Under the pieces are notes generated by a model. That model saw only the letters and a program-made list of their open reading frames with translations. It did no database searches and was not told the origin of the DNA. Source: Nitrososphaerales archaeon (GTDB lineage: Archaea; Thermoproteota; Nitrososphaeria; Nitrososphaerales; Gagatemarchaeaceae). From it: DNA of 54,890 bases. The position numbers were made by a program, and so were the translations under genes. Shown here piece after piece: positions 16,388 to 23,615 of the stretch (within the stretch, counting starts at the first letter, position 1; every line of letters begins with the position of its first letter). The DNA is taken from contig JASHUU010000011.1 of assembly GCA_030039795.1 (NCBI GenBank), forward strand, positions 1 to 54,890, in the 5' to 3' direction.

Positions 16388-16684
16388 CTACTGGCCGGGC
16401 GCCCGGGCGGCTTTCCGCATGTTCTCGTCGGTTCTGGGACCCTTGTGAGAGTGGAGCACCACCGAAGTCACTGTGCTCTTGACCCCCTTGATCTTCATCA
16501 CGCGGTTCTTTAGGATGTCCCTGAACTCCTCTATGTCGTTCGCCGAAACGAGGCAGACGACATCGAACTCCCCCGTCACCTCATACATCTCTTCGAGGTC
16601 TGGAAGCTCTTTGAGAGAATTAACGACGTGGTCCATCATAGGCGAGTCGACGAAGATGTTCACGAACGCTAGCAGCTTTGGCAA
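16388..16684 (-). CDS. Stand-alone AsnC/Lrp ligand-binding (RAM) domain protein
   Basis: 98 residues from a TTG; an in-frame TGA lies three codons upstream. The whole protein is one RAM/AsnC C-terminal domain: LLAFVNIFVDSPMMDHVVNS, then VTGEFDVVCLVSANDIEEF, then MKIKGVKSTVTSVVLHSHKG. The DNA-binding helix-turn-helix of normal Lrp proteins is absent. Such single-domain proteins form the same oligomeric ligand-binding assemblies and can modulate full-length Lrp regulators or enzymes. As the first gene of the run that continues into kdpABC, it may sense a metabolite or modulate the pump or its expression; that is inference. A TATA-like box lies about 40 nt upstream. Confidence 0.85.
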   Translation of the reverse strand: MPKLLAFVNIFVDSPMMDHVVNSLKELPDLEEMYEVTGEFDVVCLVSANDIEEFRDILKNRVMKIKGVKSTVTSVVLHSHKGPRTDENMRKAARAPGQ

Positions 16685-16721
16685 ACGATTTCATCGAGGC
16701 CTTGGGGGCGCCCCCTGATTC

Positions 16722-16732
16722 CCGTATTTATG
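16722..16732 (-). promoter_or_regulatory. TATA box for the RAM-kdp run
   Basis: CATAAATACGG on the minus strand, 38-48 nt before the TTG at 16684. It would give a leader of about 15 nt and is the only good box upstream of the six-gene run. Confidence 0.5.
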
Positions 16733-16782
16733 CGTCGCTATGGGCTCCCAACAGCAGGCGCGCCGACAGACCGCCCCAAATG

Positions 16783-16791
16783 ATTTTTATC
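16783..16791 (+). promoter_or_regulatory. TATA box for the radical SAM gene
   Basis: ATTTTTATC lies about 55 nt before the ATG at 16846. A GGAGG nine bases before the ATG would serve as ribosome site in the resulting leader. Confidence 0.5.
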
Positions 16792-16845
16792 TCGCTGGCG
16801 GCAAGTCATGCTCCCAAATGACAGCGGGGACGGAGGCACCGTAGC

Positions 16846-18519
16846 ATGGCAAAGTACGTTCTGGTGTCAGACACGACCCTCTCTCGGACCTACAGGAACG
16901 TCCCCCTGCTCGACTTCATGGCGAGCGCCCCCACAAGCAAGCTGCCGGGCTCGATTTACTCCTTCATGAAGGGGCCTGCGCCGGCCTCCGTAGACGGAAG
17001 GGCGGCCTTCGCCCCGTACTCGATCCGCAAGCTCGAAGCCGCGCTTCTGAAGGAGAACAGGCGCGAGGACGTGGTCGTGGCGCAAGAGACCCACGTGCAG
17101 GACTTCGTGGACGAGGACACGGAGATAATAGGGGTGTCCACCATGGACCCGCTAGGGCTCGGCCCCCTCACGATGTCCTACAGCGTCTTCTTCGAGACGT
17201 CTGCGCCGGCCTACGTGTACAAGGAGTTCAGAGACCTCCTCGCGCTGATCAACAAGGTCAGGAAGGGAAAGAAGGCCAAGCTGCTCGTAGGGGGACCGGG
17301 CGTCTGGGAGCTGACTGTGCACCCCGACGAGATGGAGAAGAACGGGATAGACTATGCGTTTCAGGGAGAGGCAGACGACATAGCCTCGGACCTCTTCCGG
17401 TACGTCAGCGAGAGCGGGAGCGAAAGGAACGAGTTCTTCAAGGGGTTCCAGACCTTCGACGAGCACTTCCACAAGAGCTGGATGGCCGACGAGAGGTTCA
17501 TCTCTAGATACCAGTTCTCCAAGCAGTTCCCGACCCTAGACGACATCCCGGACATCGTGGGCCCTACGGTGAAGGGAATGGTCGAGGTCATGCGCGGGTG
17601 CGGAATAGGTTGCGACTTCTGCGAAGTGACGCTCAGGCCTCTCCGCTACTACCCGCCGGAGAGGGTCAGGAGGGAGATACAGATCAACCTCGCGGCGGGA
17701 ATGGCTAACGCCTGGCTGCACAGCGACGAGTTCTTCGCGTACCAGCACGGGCGCAACTTCGTGCCCAACGAAGAGGCGCTCATGGACCTCCTGACGACGG
17801 TGATGAGCACTCGCGGGCTCGGTCACACGAACCCCACCCACGGACGAATCTCGATTCCTGCAGCGTACCCCGAGCTCATGAAGAAGCTCGGCCGGGCGAT
17901 AAGAGCCGGCCCAGACAACTGGATAGGCCTGCAGGTGGGCGTCGAGACGGGCAGCGACCGTCTGGCCGCTCTTCACATGCCGAACAAGACGCTCCCTCTC
18001 AAGGTCGGGCCTGACGGCTCTTGGGCCGGCATAGTGTGGGACGGGACCAGAGTGATGAACGAGAACTACTGGCGCCCCGCCTTCACGGTCCAGGTGGGCC
18101 AGGCAGGAGAGACCCCCGAGGACAACTGGGAGACCGTCGCCCTGATAAACCGCATGAGCAACTCGAGGCTCGGCAACGGGCATCCCTTCGAGTTCACGAT
18201 AACCCCGATGCAGAACGTGCCTCTGGGCCTCCTGAAGAGCAGGGACTTCTCGTCTCTCAAGCTAGACGAATCGCAGCTCGCGGTCTATTACGCCTGCTAC
18301 AGGCACCTGGCCAAGATTGCGGCTCGCGACGCCAGGCGCGCCTCCGACGACGCCAACGCTCTCGTGAGGACGGTCGCGGGCGGTCTGATAGGACTGGGAG
18401 GGTGGGCGATGTTCCGCGTGGTTAGCGGGGTGTGCAAGAAAGGCGGGCTGGACCTGGACAAGGCCGCGACCTACGGGCTGACCGGGGCCCGTCTCGAAGC
18501 GCCTATGATAGCCCAGTAG
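16846..18519 (+). CDS. B12-binding-type radical SAM protein
   Basis: 557 residues. Residues about 60-190 have the Rossmann-like pattern of a cobalamin-binding domain (TEIIGVSTMDPLGLGPLTMS, later KLLVGGPGVWEL and IDYAFQGEADDI), without the DxHxxG motif of base-off binders, as usual in this class. The radical SAM core begins at about residue 245 with EVMRGCGIGCDFCEV, a CxxxCxxC iron-sulfur motif, followed by the barrel including GLQVGVETGSDRLA. These enzymes methylate or join unactivated carbons. In archaea relatives act in tetraether lipid modification (ring formation), cofactor synthesis and tRNA or protein modification; a role in membrane lipid modification is one option but I cannot assign it. 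It is followed 61 nt downstream by a PEPCK-like kinase gene with its own TATA box. Confidence 0.85.
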   Translation: MAKYVLVSDTTLSRTYRNVPLLDFMASAPTSKLPGSIYSFMKGPAPASVDGRAAFAPYSIRKLEAALLKENRREDVVVAQETHVQDFVDEDTEIIGVSTMDPLGLGPLTMSYSVFFETSAPAYVYKEFRDLLALINKVRKGKKAKLLVGGPGVWELTVHPDEMEKNGIDYAFQGEADDIASDLFRYVSESGSERNEFFKGFQTFDEHFHKSWMADERFISRYQFSKQFPTLDDIPDIVGPTVKGMVEVMRGCGIGCDFCEVTLRPLRYYPPERVRREIQINLAAGMANAWLHSDEFFAYQHGRNFVPNEEALMDLLTTVMSTRGLGHTNPTHGRISIPAAYPELMKKLGRAIRAGPDNWIGLQVGVETGSDRLAALHMPNKTLPLKVGPDGSWAGIVWDGTRVMNENYWRPAFTVQVGQAGETPEDNWETVALINRMSNSRLGNGHPFEFTITPMQNVPLGLLKSRDFSSLKLDESQLAVYYACYRHLAKIAARDARRASDDANALVRTVAGGLIGLGGWAMFRVVSGVCKKGGLDLDKAATYGLTGARLEAPMIAQ

Positions 18520-18540
18520 ATTCTTGAAATCAACCCGCCA

Positions 18541-18550
18541 ACTGTTTTAA
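18541..18550 (+). promoter_or_regulatory. TATA-like box for the PEPCK-like gene
   Basis: An ACTGTTTTAA run about 31-40 nt before the ATG at 18581 fits a short-leader transcript. Confidence 0.45.
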
Positions 18551-18580
18551 GGGCATGGATTTGTCCCCCTCCAAGCGCGC

Positions 18581-19777
18581 ATGGAGATTTCCCAGTTCCA
18601 GAACTACGTCACGCAGTCTAGGGCCCGCGTGAAGGGAAACAAGAACACGCCCGTCGCGGAGTTCGAGCCTCTCCTCGCGAAGGTCAAGGGAAGGCTCAGG
18701 CAGACAGGCTCCAAGTCTCTGAAGGCCAACCTCAACGGGGTGATCGTCGAGCTTGTGACGAACAGCCAGCACCAGGCCGACTTCTGGTCGAGGAACTGGT
18801 GGGAAGGGGAACCCTCAGTCCTTCCCCACTCCAGGATCTACTCGGCCACGGGGGTCGAAGGGGAGGAGCCCGCGGCTTACTACTGCCCCGCGCTCAAGAC
18901 CGCTTTGTTCATCAACACGGAGTACTACGGACAGTGCAAGTCGTGGGCCCTGGGGATGGCCGCGGCGATCCTCGAAAGGGGCTTCAACACCCTCTCTATA
19001 CACGGGGCCACGGCCCTCTACAAAGGGAAGGGCGTGGTGATAATCGCCCCTACCGGGACCGGAAAGACCACCCACTCGTTCAAGATCTTCATGAACGACG
19101 AGGGCAAGATATGCGGGGACGACTGGGCGTACGTCGAATTCCCAGACCCCATCCCTGACAAGCCGCGCTCGCGCCTCGTCGCCAGGCAGCCCGAGAGGGC
19201 GCTGTACATGCGGTCGGAGTCCCAGAGGGAGCAGGGCTGGCTGCGCGAGGTCTTCGACAAGTCGATGAATGAGAACGTCACGACCCGGAAGGAGGACTGC
19301 GAATACCCGACGGGGGAGGACCTCTGCTCGCTGACCAAGAAGAGGTGCGTGTTCAATGAAGGGATGTCCTGGTGCTACTACGCCTTCGGCAACTCCCGTG
19401 TCCTGATAAGGCGGGAGGACATCCTAGGGGCACACAAGGTAGTGAACGAAGTACCGGTCGACCTCGTCGTCCTGCTCCGCAGGGACGACCACAGCCCCCC
19501 TGAGGTGCGACTCACCTCGGACCAGGCAATAGACGTACTCCAGAAGGGTGAGTACATGGTGTTGCCCGGCGCCGGCCCGAAGGAGAAGTGGGGGACGATG
19601 TCGTACGAGCCGTGGTACAACCCCTACCTGCTCGAGCTGGACGCTGCCAGGCAGGGCCGCTTTTTCAGGGCCATGTTCGAGAACTGGAACATTCCATGCG
19701 TGATACTCAACACCGGAGTCGAAGGGATCCAACAGAGTCATCAGAGGATAGTGGCCGCCCTCGAGTCCTCTAACTAA
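18581..19777 (+). CDS. PEPCK/HprK-fold P-loop kinase-like protein, substrate unknown
   Basis: 398 residues. A P-loop IIAPTGTGKTTHSFKIF at about residues 150-166 is followed by GKICGDDWAYVEF, matching the kinase 1a / kinase 2 order of ATP-dependent PEP carboxykinase and HPr kinase. Further on, VDLVVLLRRDDHSPPEVRLT and DQAIDVLQKGEYMVLPGAG resemble the region of PEPCK that reads LPPVSKLTPEQA, and EPWYNPYLLE follows. The N-terminal 140 residues are unlike PEPCK and contain aromatic-rich FWSRNWWEGE. A cluster of cysteines (CEYPTGEDLCSLTKKRC) is unusual. It is much shorter than true PEPCK (about 530), so a small-molecule or protein kinase is more likely than gluconeogenic PEPCK. It sits directly after the radical SAM gene. 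Confidence 0.7.
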   Translation: MEISQFQNYVTQSRARVKGNKNTPVAEFEPLLAKVKGRLRQTGSKSLKANLNGVIVELVTNSQHQADFWSRNWWEGEPSVLPHSRIYSATGVEGEEPAAYYCPALKTALFINTEYYGQCKSWALGMAAAILERGFNTLSIHGATALYKGKGVVIIAPTGTGKTTHSFKIFMNDEGKICGDDWAYVEFPDPIPDKPRSRLVARQPERALYMRSESQREQGWLREVFDKSMNENVTTRKEDCEYPTGEDLCSLTKKRCVFNEGMSWCYYAFGNSRVLIRREDILGAHKVVNEVPVDLVVLLRRDDHSPPEVRLTSDQAIDVLQKGEYMVLPGAGPKEKWGTMSYEPWYNPYLLELDAARQGRFFRAMFENWNIPCVILNTGVEGIQQSHQRIVAALESSN

Positions 19778-19846
19778 GCCTCAGGCCCGCACCGTCCCCG
19801 CTCCCTTCAACCCCCCTGCCGAAGCCGACTGCTGAGGAGGGCCGAG

Positions 19847-20683
19847 ATGCTAGTCATAGAATTCCTGCTCGTTCTCTTCCTGGCCTCGATCTTCGCGGGC
19901 GTGTTCGGCTCCATCGTCGGGCTCGGCGGGGGCGTGGTCGTGATTCCAATACTGACGCTGTGGCTCGGCGTAGACATCCACTTCGCAATCGGCGCGAGCA
20001 TAATCGCGATAATCGCGACGTCGAGCGGGGCGGCGTCCGTGTACGTCAAGGACAAGCTCACGAACCTCAGGGTCGGCATGTTCCTCGAGCTCGGCACGAC
20101 AGCGGGCGCGATCGTCGGGGCTGCGCTGGCCGCTTACGCAAACTCCGAGGCCTTGGAACTGACCTTCGGGAGCATCCTGCTGGTCATGCTCGTGCCGACG
20201 GTGATGAGGTTCGGCGAAGAGACGCCTAAGAGCCCCGAGCTGAAGGGCCTGTCGAAGAGTCTGGGGCTTACCGGGTCGTACGTCGACACCAACGGCTCGA
20301 CCGTGACCTACAACGCGACAAGACCGAAGACCGGCCTCGCAGGCATGGTAGTCGCAGGCGTGCTTTCGGGCCTCCTCGGAATCGGCAGCGGCGCTTTCAA
20401 GGTGCTCTCGATGGACCTGGCGATGAAGCTCCCGATCAAGGTGTCCACGACTACCTCCAACTTCATGATAGGGGTGACAGCGGCGGCCAGCGCGGGAATC
20501 TATTACGTCCGCGGCGACGTGGATCCTGTGATCGTCGCGCCCGTCGTGCTCGGGATAATCATCGGCGCCGCGATCGGCGCGCGCTTCCTGGTCAGGGCGA
20601 GAAACCCGACCATCAGGAAGGCGTTCGCCCTGGTCTTGGCCCTGGCCGCAATAGAGATGATACTCAGCGCCTATGGGATATGA
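19847..20683 (+). CDS. TauE/SafE-family anion exporter
   Basis: 278 residues, eight or so membrane helices in two related halves. The first half opens with the family signature GSIVGLGGGVVVIPILTLW and the second repeats it as GVLSGLLGIGSGAFKVLSMDL, each followed by a helix with ASIIAIIATSSGA or STTTSNFMIGVTAAAS. Members export sulfite, sulfoacetate or other small organic anions, or import taurine-related compounds. The loop between halves (GSYVDTNGSTVTYN) is soluble and outside the usual core. It is followed by a DUF1634 gene 18 nt downstream, a known constant partner. Substrate cannot be read from sequence. Confidence 0.9.
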   Translation: MLVIEFLLVLFLASIFAGVFGSIVGLGGGVVVIPILTLWLGVDIHFAIGASIIAIIATSSGAASVYVKDKLTNLRVGMFLELGTTAGAIVGAALAAYANSEALELTFGSILLVMLVPTVMRFGEETPKSPELKGLSKSLGLTGSYVDTNGSTVTYNATRPKTGLAGMVVAGVLSGLLGIGSGAFKVLSMDLAMKLPIKVSTTTSNFMIGVTAAASAGIYYVRGDVDPVIVAPVVLGIIIGAAIGARFLVRARNPTIRKAFALVLALAAIEMILSAYGI

Positions 20684-20701
20684 GATGGTGACCCACACAG
20701 C

Positions 20702-21112
20702 TTGAGCACAAAGGACCCCGAGTCGATGAGCACGGTCATCGGCAATGTGCTTCGATACGGCGTCTTCCTCTCGGCCGCGGTGACGCTCCTCGGCACCGTC
20801 CTGCTCGCGGTTCAGACCGGAGCGTCGGGGATCGGCCAGTTCCTAACATACAACTCGGCGCAGGTCCCCCACGGGACCTTCCCGGTGAGCCTGAGCTCCC
20901 TGGCAAGCGGGCTGGCGCGCGCCCAGCCCTACGCCATCATCGAGCTGGGGGTCATACTCCTCATAGCGACTCCGGTCTCCCGAGTGTCGATGTCCGTGTT
21001 CCTCTTCGCTGCGGAAGGGAACAGGAAGTACGTCGCCATCACGGCGATAGTGCTGGCCTTGCTCCTCTTCAGCATGCTTGTGACTCCTTTCATCCCGGGT
21101 TTCAACGCCTAG
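20702..21112 (+). CDS. DUF1634 membrane protein, partner of the TauE-family exporter
   Basis: 136 residues from a TTG (an in-frame ATG eight codons later is the alternative). Three membrane helices: VLRYGVFLSAAVTLLGTVLL, YAIIELGVILLIATPVSRVS and YVAITAIVLALLLFSMLV, with the family motif GVILLIATPVSRV. DUF1634 proteins are found next to TauE/SafE transporters in bacteria and archaea and are thought to be an accessory subunit. The 18-nt gap makes an operon with the preceding gene nearly certain. Confidence 0.88.
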   Translation: MSTKDPESMSTVIGNVLRYGVFLSAAVTLLGTVLLAVQTGASGIGQFLTYNSAQVPHGTFPVSLSSLASGLARAQPYAIIELGVILLIATPVSRVSMSVFLFAAEGNRKYVAITAIVLALLLFSMLVTPFIPGFNA

Positions 21113-21162
21113 AGGCCTGCGCGTCCTCAAGCATAACTACGTCACGCGCTCACCGGGTCGAG

Positions 21163-21861
21163 ATGGTCACGAGGACGGTGTTCTTCGACTTCGGCGGGAC
21201 CCTCTTCGTTATGAAGCACCACCGCGCGCTGCAGCTCCTCCTGCGCGAAGAAGGACGCGACACCGACCTGCGCTCGATACACGCGGCATACATGAGGGCC
21301 GAACCCTGGTGGCTCTCGGTATACGGGAGCGGACCGACTGACCCGAGAGCGACGGAGGACGCGTACAGGGCCCTGGACGCGAGGGTCGTGCTCGAGCTCT
21401 TCCCGGACGAGACGCCTTCGGGCGCCGAGGGGTTCTCTAGGCGCGTACGGGACAGAGGGCTCGCCATCGAGGATGCCATGCCCTCTGAACTCTATCCTGA
21501 CGCGATGCCGCTCCTGGTCGAGCTCAAGAAAGAGGGCCTCCGGATGGGCCTGATATCAAACGCCACCGTCAGAACAAGAAGGACCGTCGAAGCGACAGGC
21601 CTGACCGACTACCTGGACCCGATAGTCATATCGGCCGAGGTCGGGTGCTCGAAGCCGAACCCTGAGATATTTAGAATCGCGCTGGCAAGGTCGAGGACGC
21701 GGGCGGAGGAGGCCATCCACGTCGGCGACGTGTACGAGTCTGACGTGGTCGGGGCAAGGAGCGCGGGGATGAAGGGGATACTGATTGACAGGGAGGGCCT
21801 GGACCGCCACGGGGATTGTCCTAGGGTCTCGACGCTGGCCGACGTCCGAAGGTTCACGTAG
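21163..21861 (+). CDS. HAD-superfamily hydrolase-like protein (subclass I) lacking the second motif-I Asp
   Basis: 232 residues. Motif I is VFFDFGGTLF: the nucleophile Asp is there but the acid/base Asp two positions later is Gly. Motif II is GLISNAT, motif III the Lys in GCSKPNPEIF, motif IV HVGDVYESDVVGA. The helical cap lies between motifs I and II. HAD proteins with DxG in motif I are often weak or specialised phosphatases or not phosphatases at all, so an activity should not be assumed. Its end overlaps the convergent LigB-like gene by 8 nt. It follows the DUF1634 gene by 50 nt and may belong to the same transcript. Confidence 0.83.
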   Translation: MVTRTVFFDFGGTLFVMKHHRALQLLLREEGRDTDLRSIHAAYMRAEPWWLSVYGSGPTDPRATEDAYRALDARVVLELFPDETPSGAEGFSRRVRDRGLAIEDAMPSELYPDAMPLLVELKKEGLRMGLISNATVRTRRTVEATGLTDYLDPIVISAEVGCSKPNPEIFRIALARSRTRAEEAIHVGDVYESDVVGARSAGMKGILIDREGLDRHGDCPRVSTLADVRRFT

Positions 21862-22675
21862 TCCGCTCGTAGCTCGCGCAGAGCATCCCGTAGTAGGTCG
21901 GAACCTGATACGACAGAAGCTCTCCGGCCATGGGCACCACCGACAGGACTCCCGCAAGCATCGTCATCTGCCAGAGGCTGTCAGGGCTCGCCCCGGCCAC
22001 GAAGTCCATGTCCATGTTCATTATCGACGCGAGCCTGCCAGCCCGGATCGCCTCGACAACTCTTCTGTCGTACTCCTCGGCCCTCTTGTCGAACCCATAG
22101 GGGCCGCTCTTCTTGTGAGCGTGCGCCTGGTCCGCGCTTGCGACGAAGGCCACCCGCCTTCCCTCCGCTTCGGCCCTCTCGGCCACCACCTCTCCGAACT
22201 CGAAGTTCTGAGCAAGGGGGATCCCCCTAGCCGGCGTGACTATGAGCACCTTGGCCTTCCTCCTCCTGAGGAAGAACCACAGCGGGACCAGCGTCCCCCA
22301 GTCCATGGCTAGGTCAGATAGAGGCCCCTGCAGGGCGCCGTAGTTGGCGCCCACCACCGGCAGGCCCCTCCTCTCCGCCGCCTCGATCACCTTCGCCCCG
22401 AACTCCACGTCACACTTCGCCCGCAGCTTGACCTCCCTCCTCCCGTCGGCGACCCTGCCCGATGAATTCTCCGAGACGACCACGCCGATGTGCTTCTGCA
22501 TCCTCAGGTTGTGAGGGCTCGCGATGACGATGGTGTCGGGCTTCGCCTCACCCATCGCCCGGGCGACCTTCATCATCCCCTCCCTCGTGGGCGCAAAGAG
22601 CTCCAGCTTCTTGCCTGCAAGAGCGGGCACAATCTCGCCCCCGTGCGGCGTGATGCAAGCGTACACTATCGGCAC
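21854..22675 (-). CDS. Class III extradiol dioxygenase (LigB-like) family protein
   Basis: 273 residues of the LigB/MEMO superfamily. Candidate iron ligands are His in ACITPHGGEIV near the N-terminus and His in VIASPHNLRMQKH, followed by the active-site segments GNFEFGE-like NFEFGEVVA and FVASADQAHAHKKSGPYGFD with the catalytic-type His, then a late PTYYGMLCASYE. Members open aromatic rings next to catechol hydroxyls, or, in the MEMO group, have other roles. No aromatic-pathway genes are near. It is the last gene of a three-gene minus-strand run with an M20 amidohydrolase and a metallo-beta-lactamase (28-nt gap), which suggests a small catabolic module for an amide-linked compound; substrate unknown. 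Confidence 0.78.
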   Translation of the reverse strand: MPIVYACITPHGGEIVPALAGKKLELFAPTREGMMKVARAMGEAKPDTIVIASPHNLRMQKHIGVVVSENSSGRVADGRREVKLRAKCDVEFGAKVIEAAERRGLPVVGANYGALQGPLSDLAMDWGTLVPLWFFLRRRKAKVLIVTPARGIPLAQNFEFGEVVAERAEAEGRRVAFVASADQAHAHKKSGPYGFDKRAEEYDRRVVEAIRAGRLASIMNMDMDFVAGASPDSLWQMTMLAGVLSVVPMAGELLSYQVPTYYGMLCASYERTT

Positions 22676-22703
22676 GTCGGCCGCGACGGGGCGGCCCGTC
22701 GTT

Positions 22704-23606
22704 TCAAGCCTTTCGGTCGAGATAGTCCAGTATGCCCATCACCGAGGTCCTGACAGAGACGCTGGCATAGATCGGAAGGTCCGAGACCCCGGCCTCCCTC
22801 TCGACCTCCTCTTCCATCGCCAGCGCTATCTGGTCCAGCCCCAGTCCTCTCTTCCTGTGGGACCCTACCTTCTCCACCCACTCGTCCACCTTCTCCAGCG
22901 TGTTCCGGAACACCCACCCCGGGTCGCTCCTCGGCCCGAAGTGCGGGACGAGCAGGCTCGTCGGTTCAGTGCCCTCGAGCTTGCGTATGGACGCCGCCAG
23001 GCCGCCAGGGTCAAAGCTGGGCGGAGGAGTGGTGGGGATCAGCGCGCCCATGCCAGGGTACACGATCCCGACCGCGTCTGCCGTGATGAGGCTCTTGGAG
23101 TTCTCGAGCAGCACGGAGATCTGGTGCGGCGCGTGCCCGGGCGTGTGGATGGCCACGACCGACAGCCCGTCTCCGAGGTCAAGGTGGAGCTCTTCCCCTA
23201 CGGCGGTTATCCTCCCCTCGGGAACGGGGTCGGGGGCCCCGTAGAGCCTCACTATGGCCTCCCCGAACACCCTGGTGGCGCTCTCTATGAGCTTCTTGGG
23301 GTCGACCAGGTGCTTCACGCTCCTTTCGTGCGCTATCACGGTCGCGTTCGGCATCTCCTTCAGAAGCCGCCCGGCGGCTCCTGCGTGGTCTAGATGCACG
23401 TGGGTCGGGATGAGATACCTCACCTCGGAGGGCATGACGCCGCACTCGGCGAGGCCTGCGAGGACGCTTTCGGACGATGTCGCGTACCCACAGTCCACGA
23501 GCGTGGGCTTCGGCCCTCTGACCAGGTAGGCACAGACCGTCTTCGGCTGGCCGAGGGCGTAGGTGTCTAGCATGCGGACCCGCTCGGTGATTCTCGTCGC
23601 GTACAC
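22704..23606 (-). CDS. Metallo-beta-lactamase superfamily hydrolase
   Basis: 300 residues from a GTG. The zinc site is complete: THVHLDHAG (HxHxDH), His in IHTPGHAPH, Asp in LITADAVG and His in LLVPHFGPR. The fold begins with VCAYLVRGPKPTLVDCGY and ends in a helical C-terminal region (DQIALAMEEEVER) like that of the glyoxalase II-like and lactonase-like clades with an added helical domain. It hydrolyses a thioester, lactone or similar bond. It starts 9 nt after the M20 amidohydrolase stop and ends 28 nt before the LigB-like gene, an operon. Confidence 0.88.
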   Translation of the reverse strand: MYATRITERVRMLDTYALGQPKTVCAYLVRGPKPTLVDCGYATSSESVLAGLAECGVMPSEVRYLIPTHVHLDHAGAAGRLLKEMPNATVIAHERSVKHLVDPKKLIESATRVFGEAIVRLYGAPDPVPEGRITAVGEELHLDLGDGLSVVAIHTPGHAPHQISVLLENSKSLITADAVGIVYPGMGALIPTTPPPSFDPGGLAASIRKLEGTEPTSLLVPHFGPRSDPGWVFRNTLEKVDEWVEKVGSHRKRGLGLDQIALAMEEEVEREAGVSDLPIYASVSVRTSVMGILDYLDRKA

Positions 23607-23615
23607 GGGGACCGC

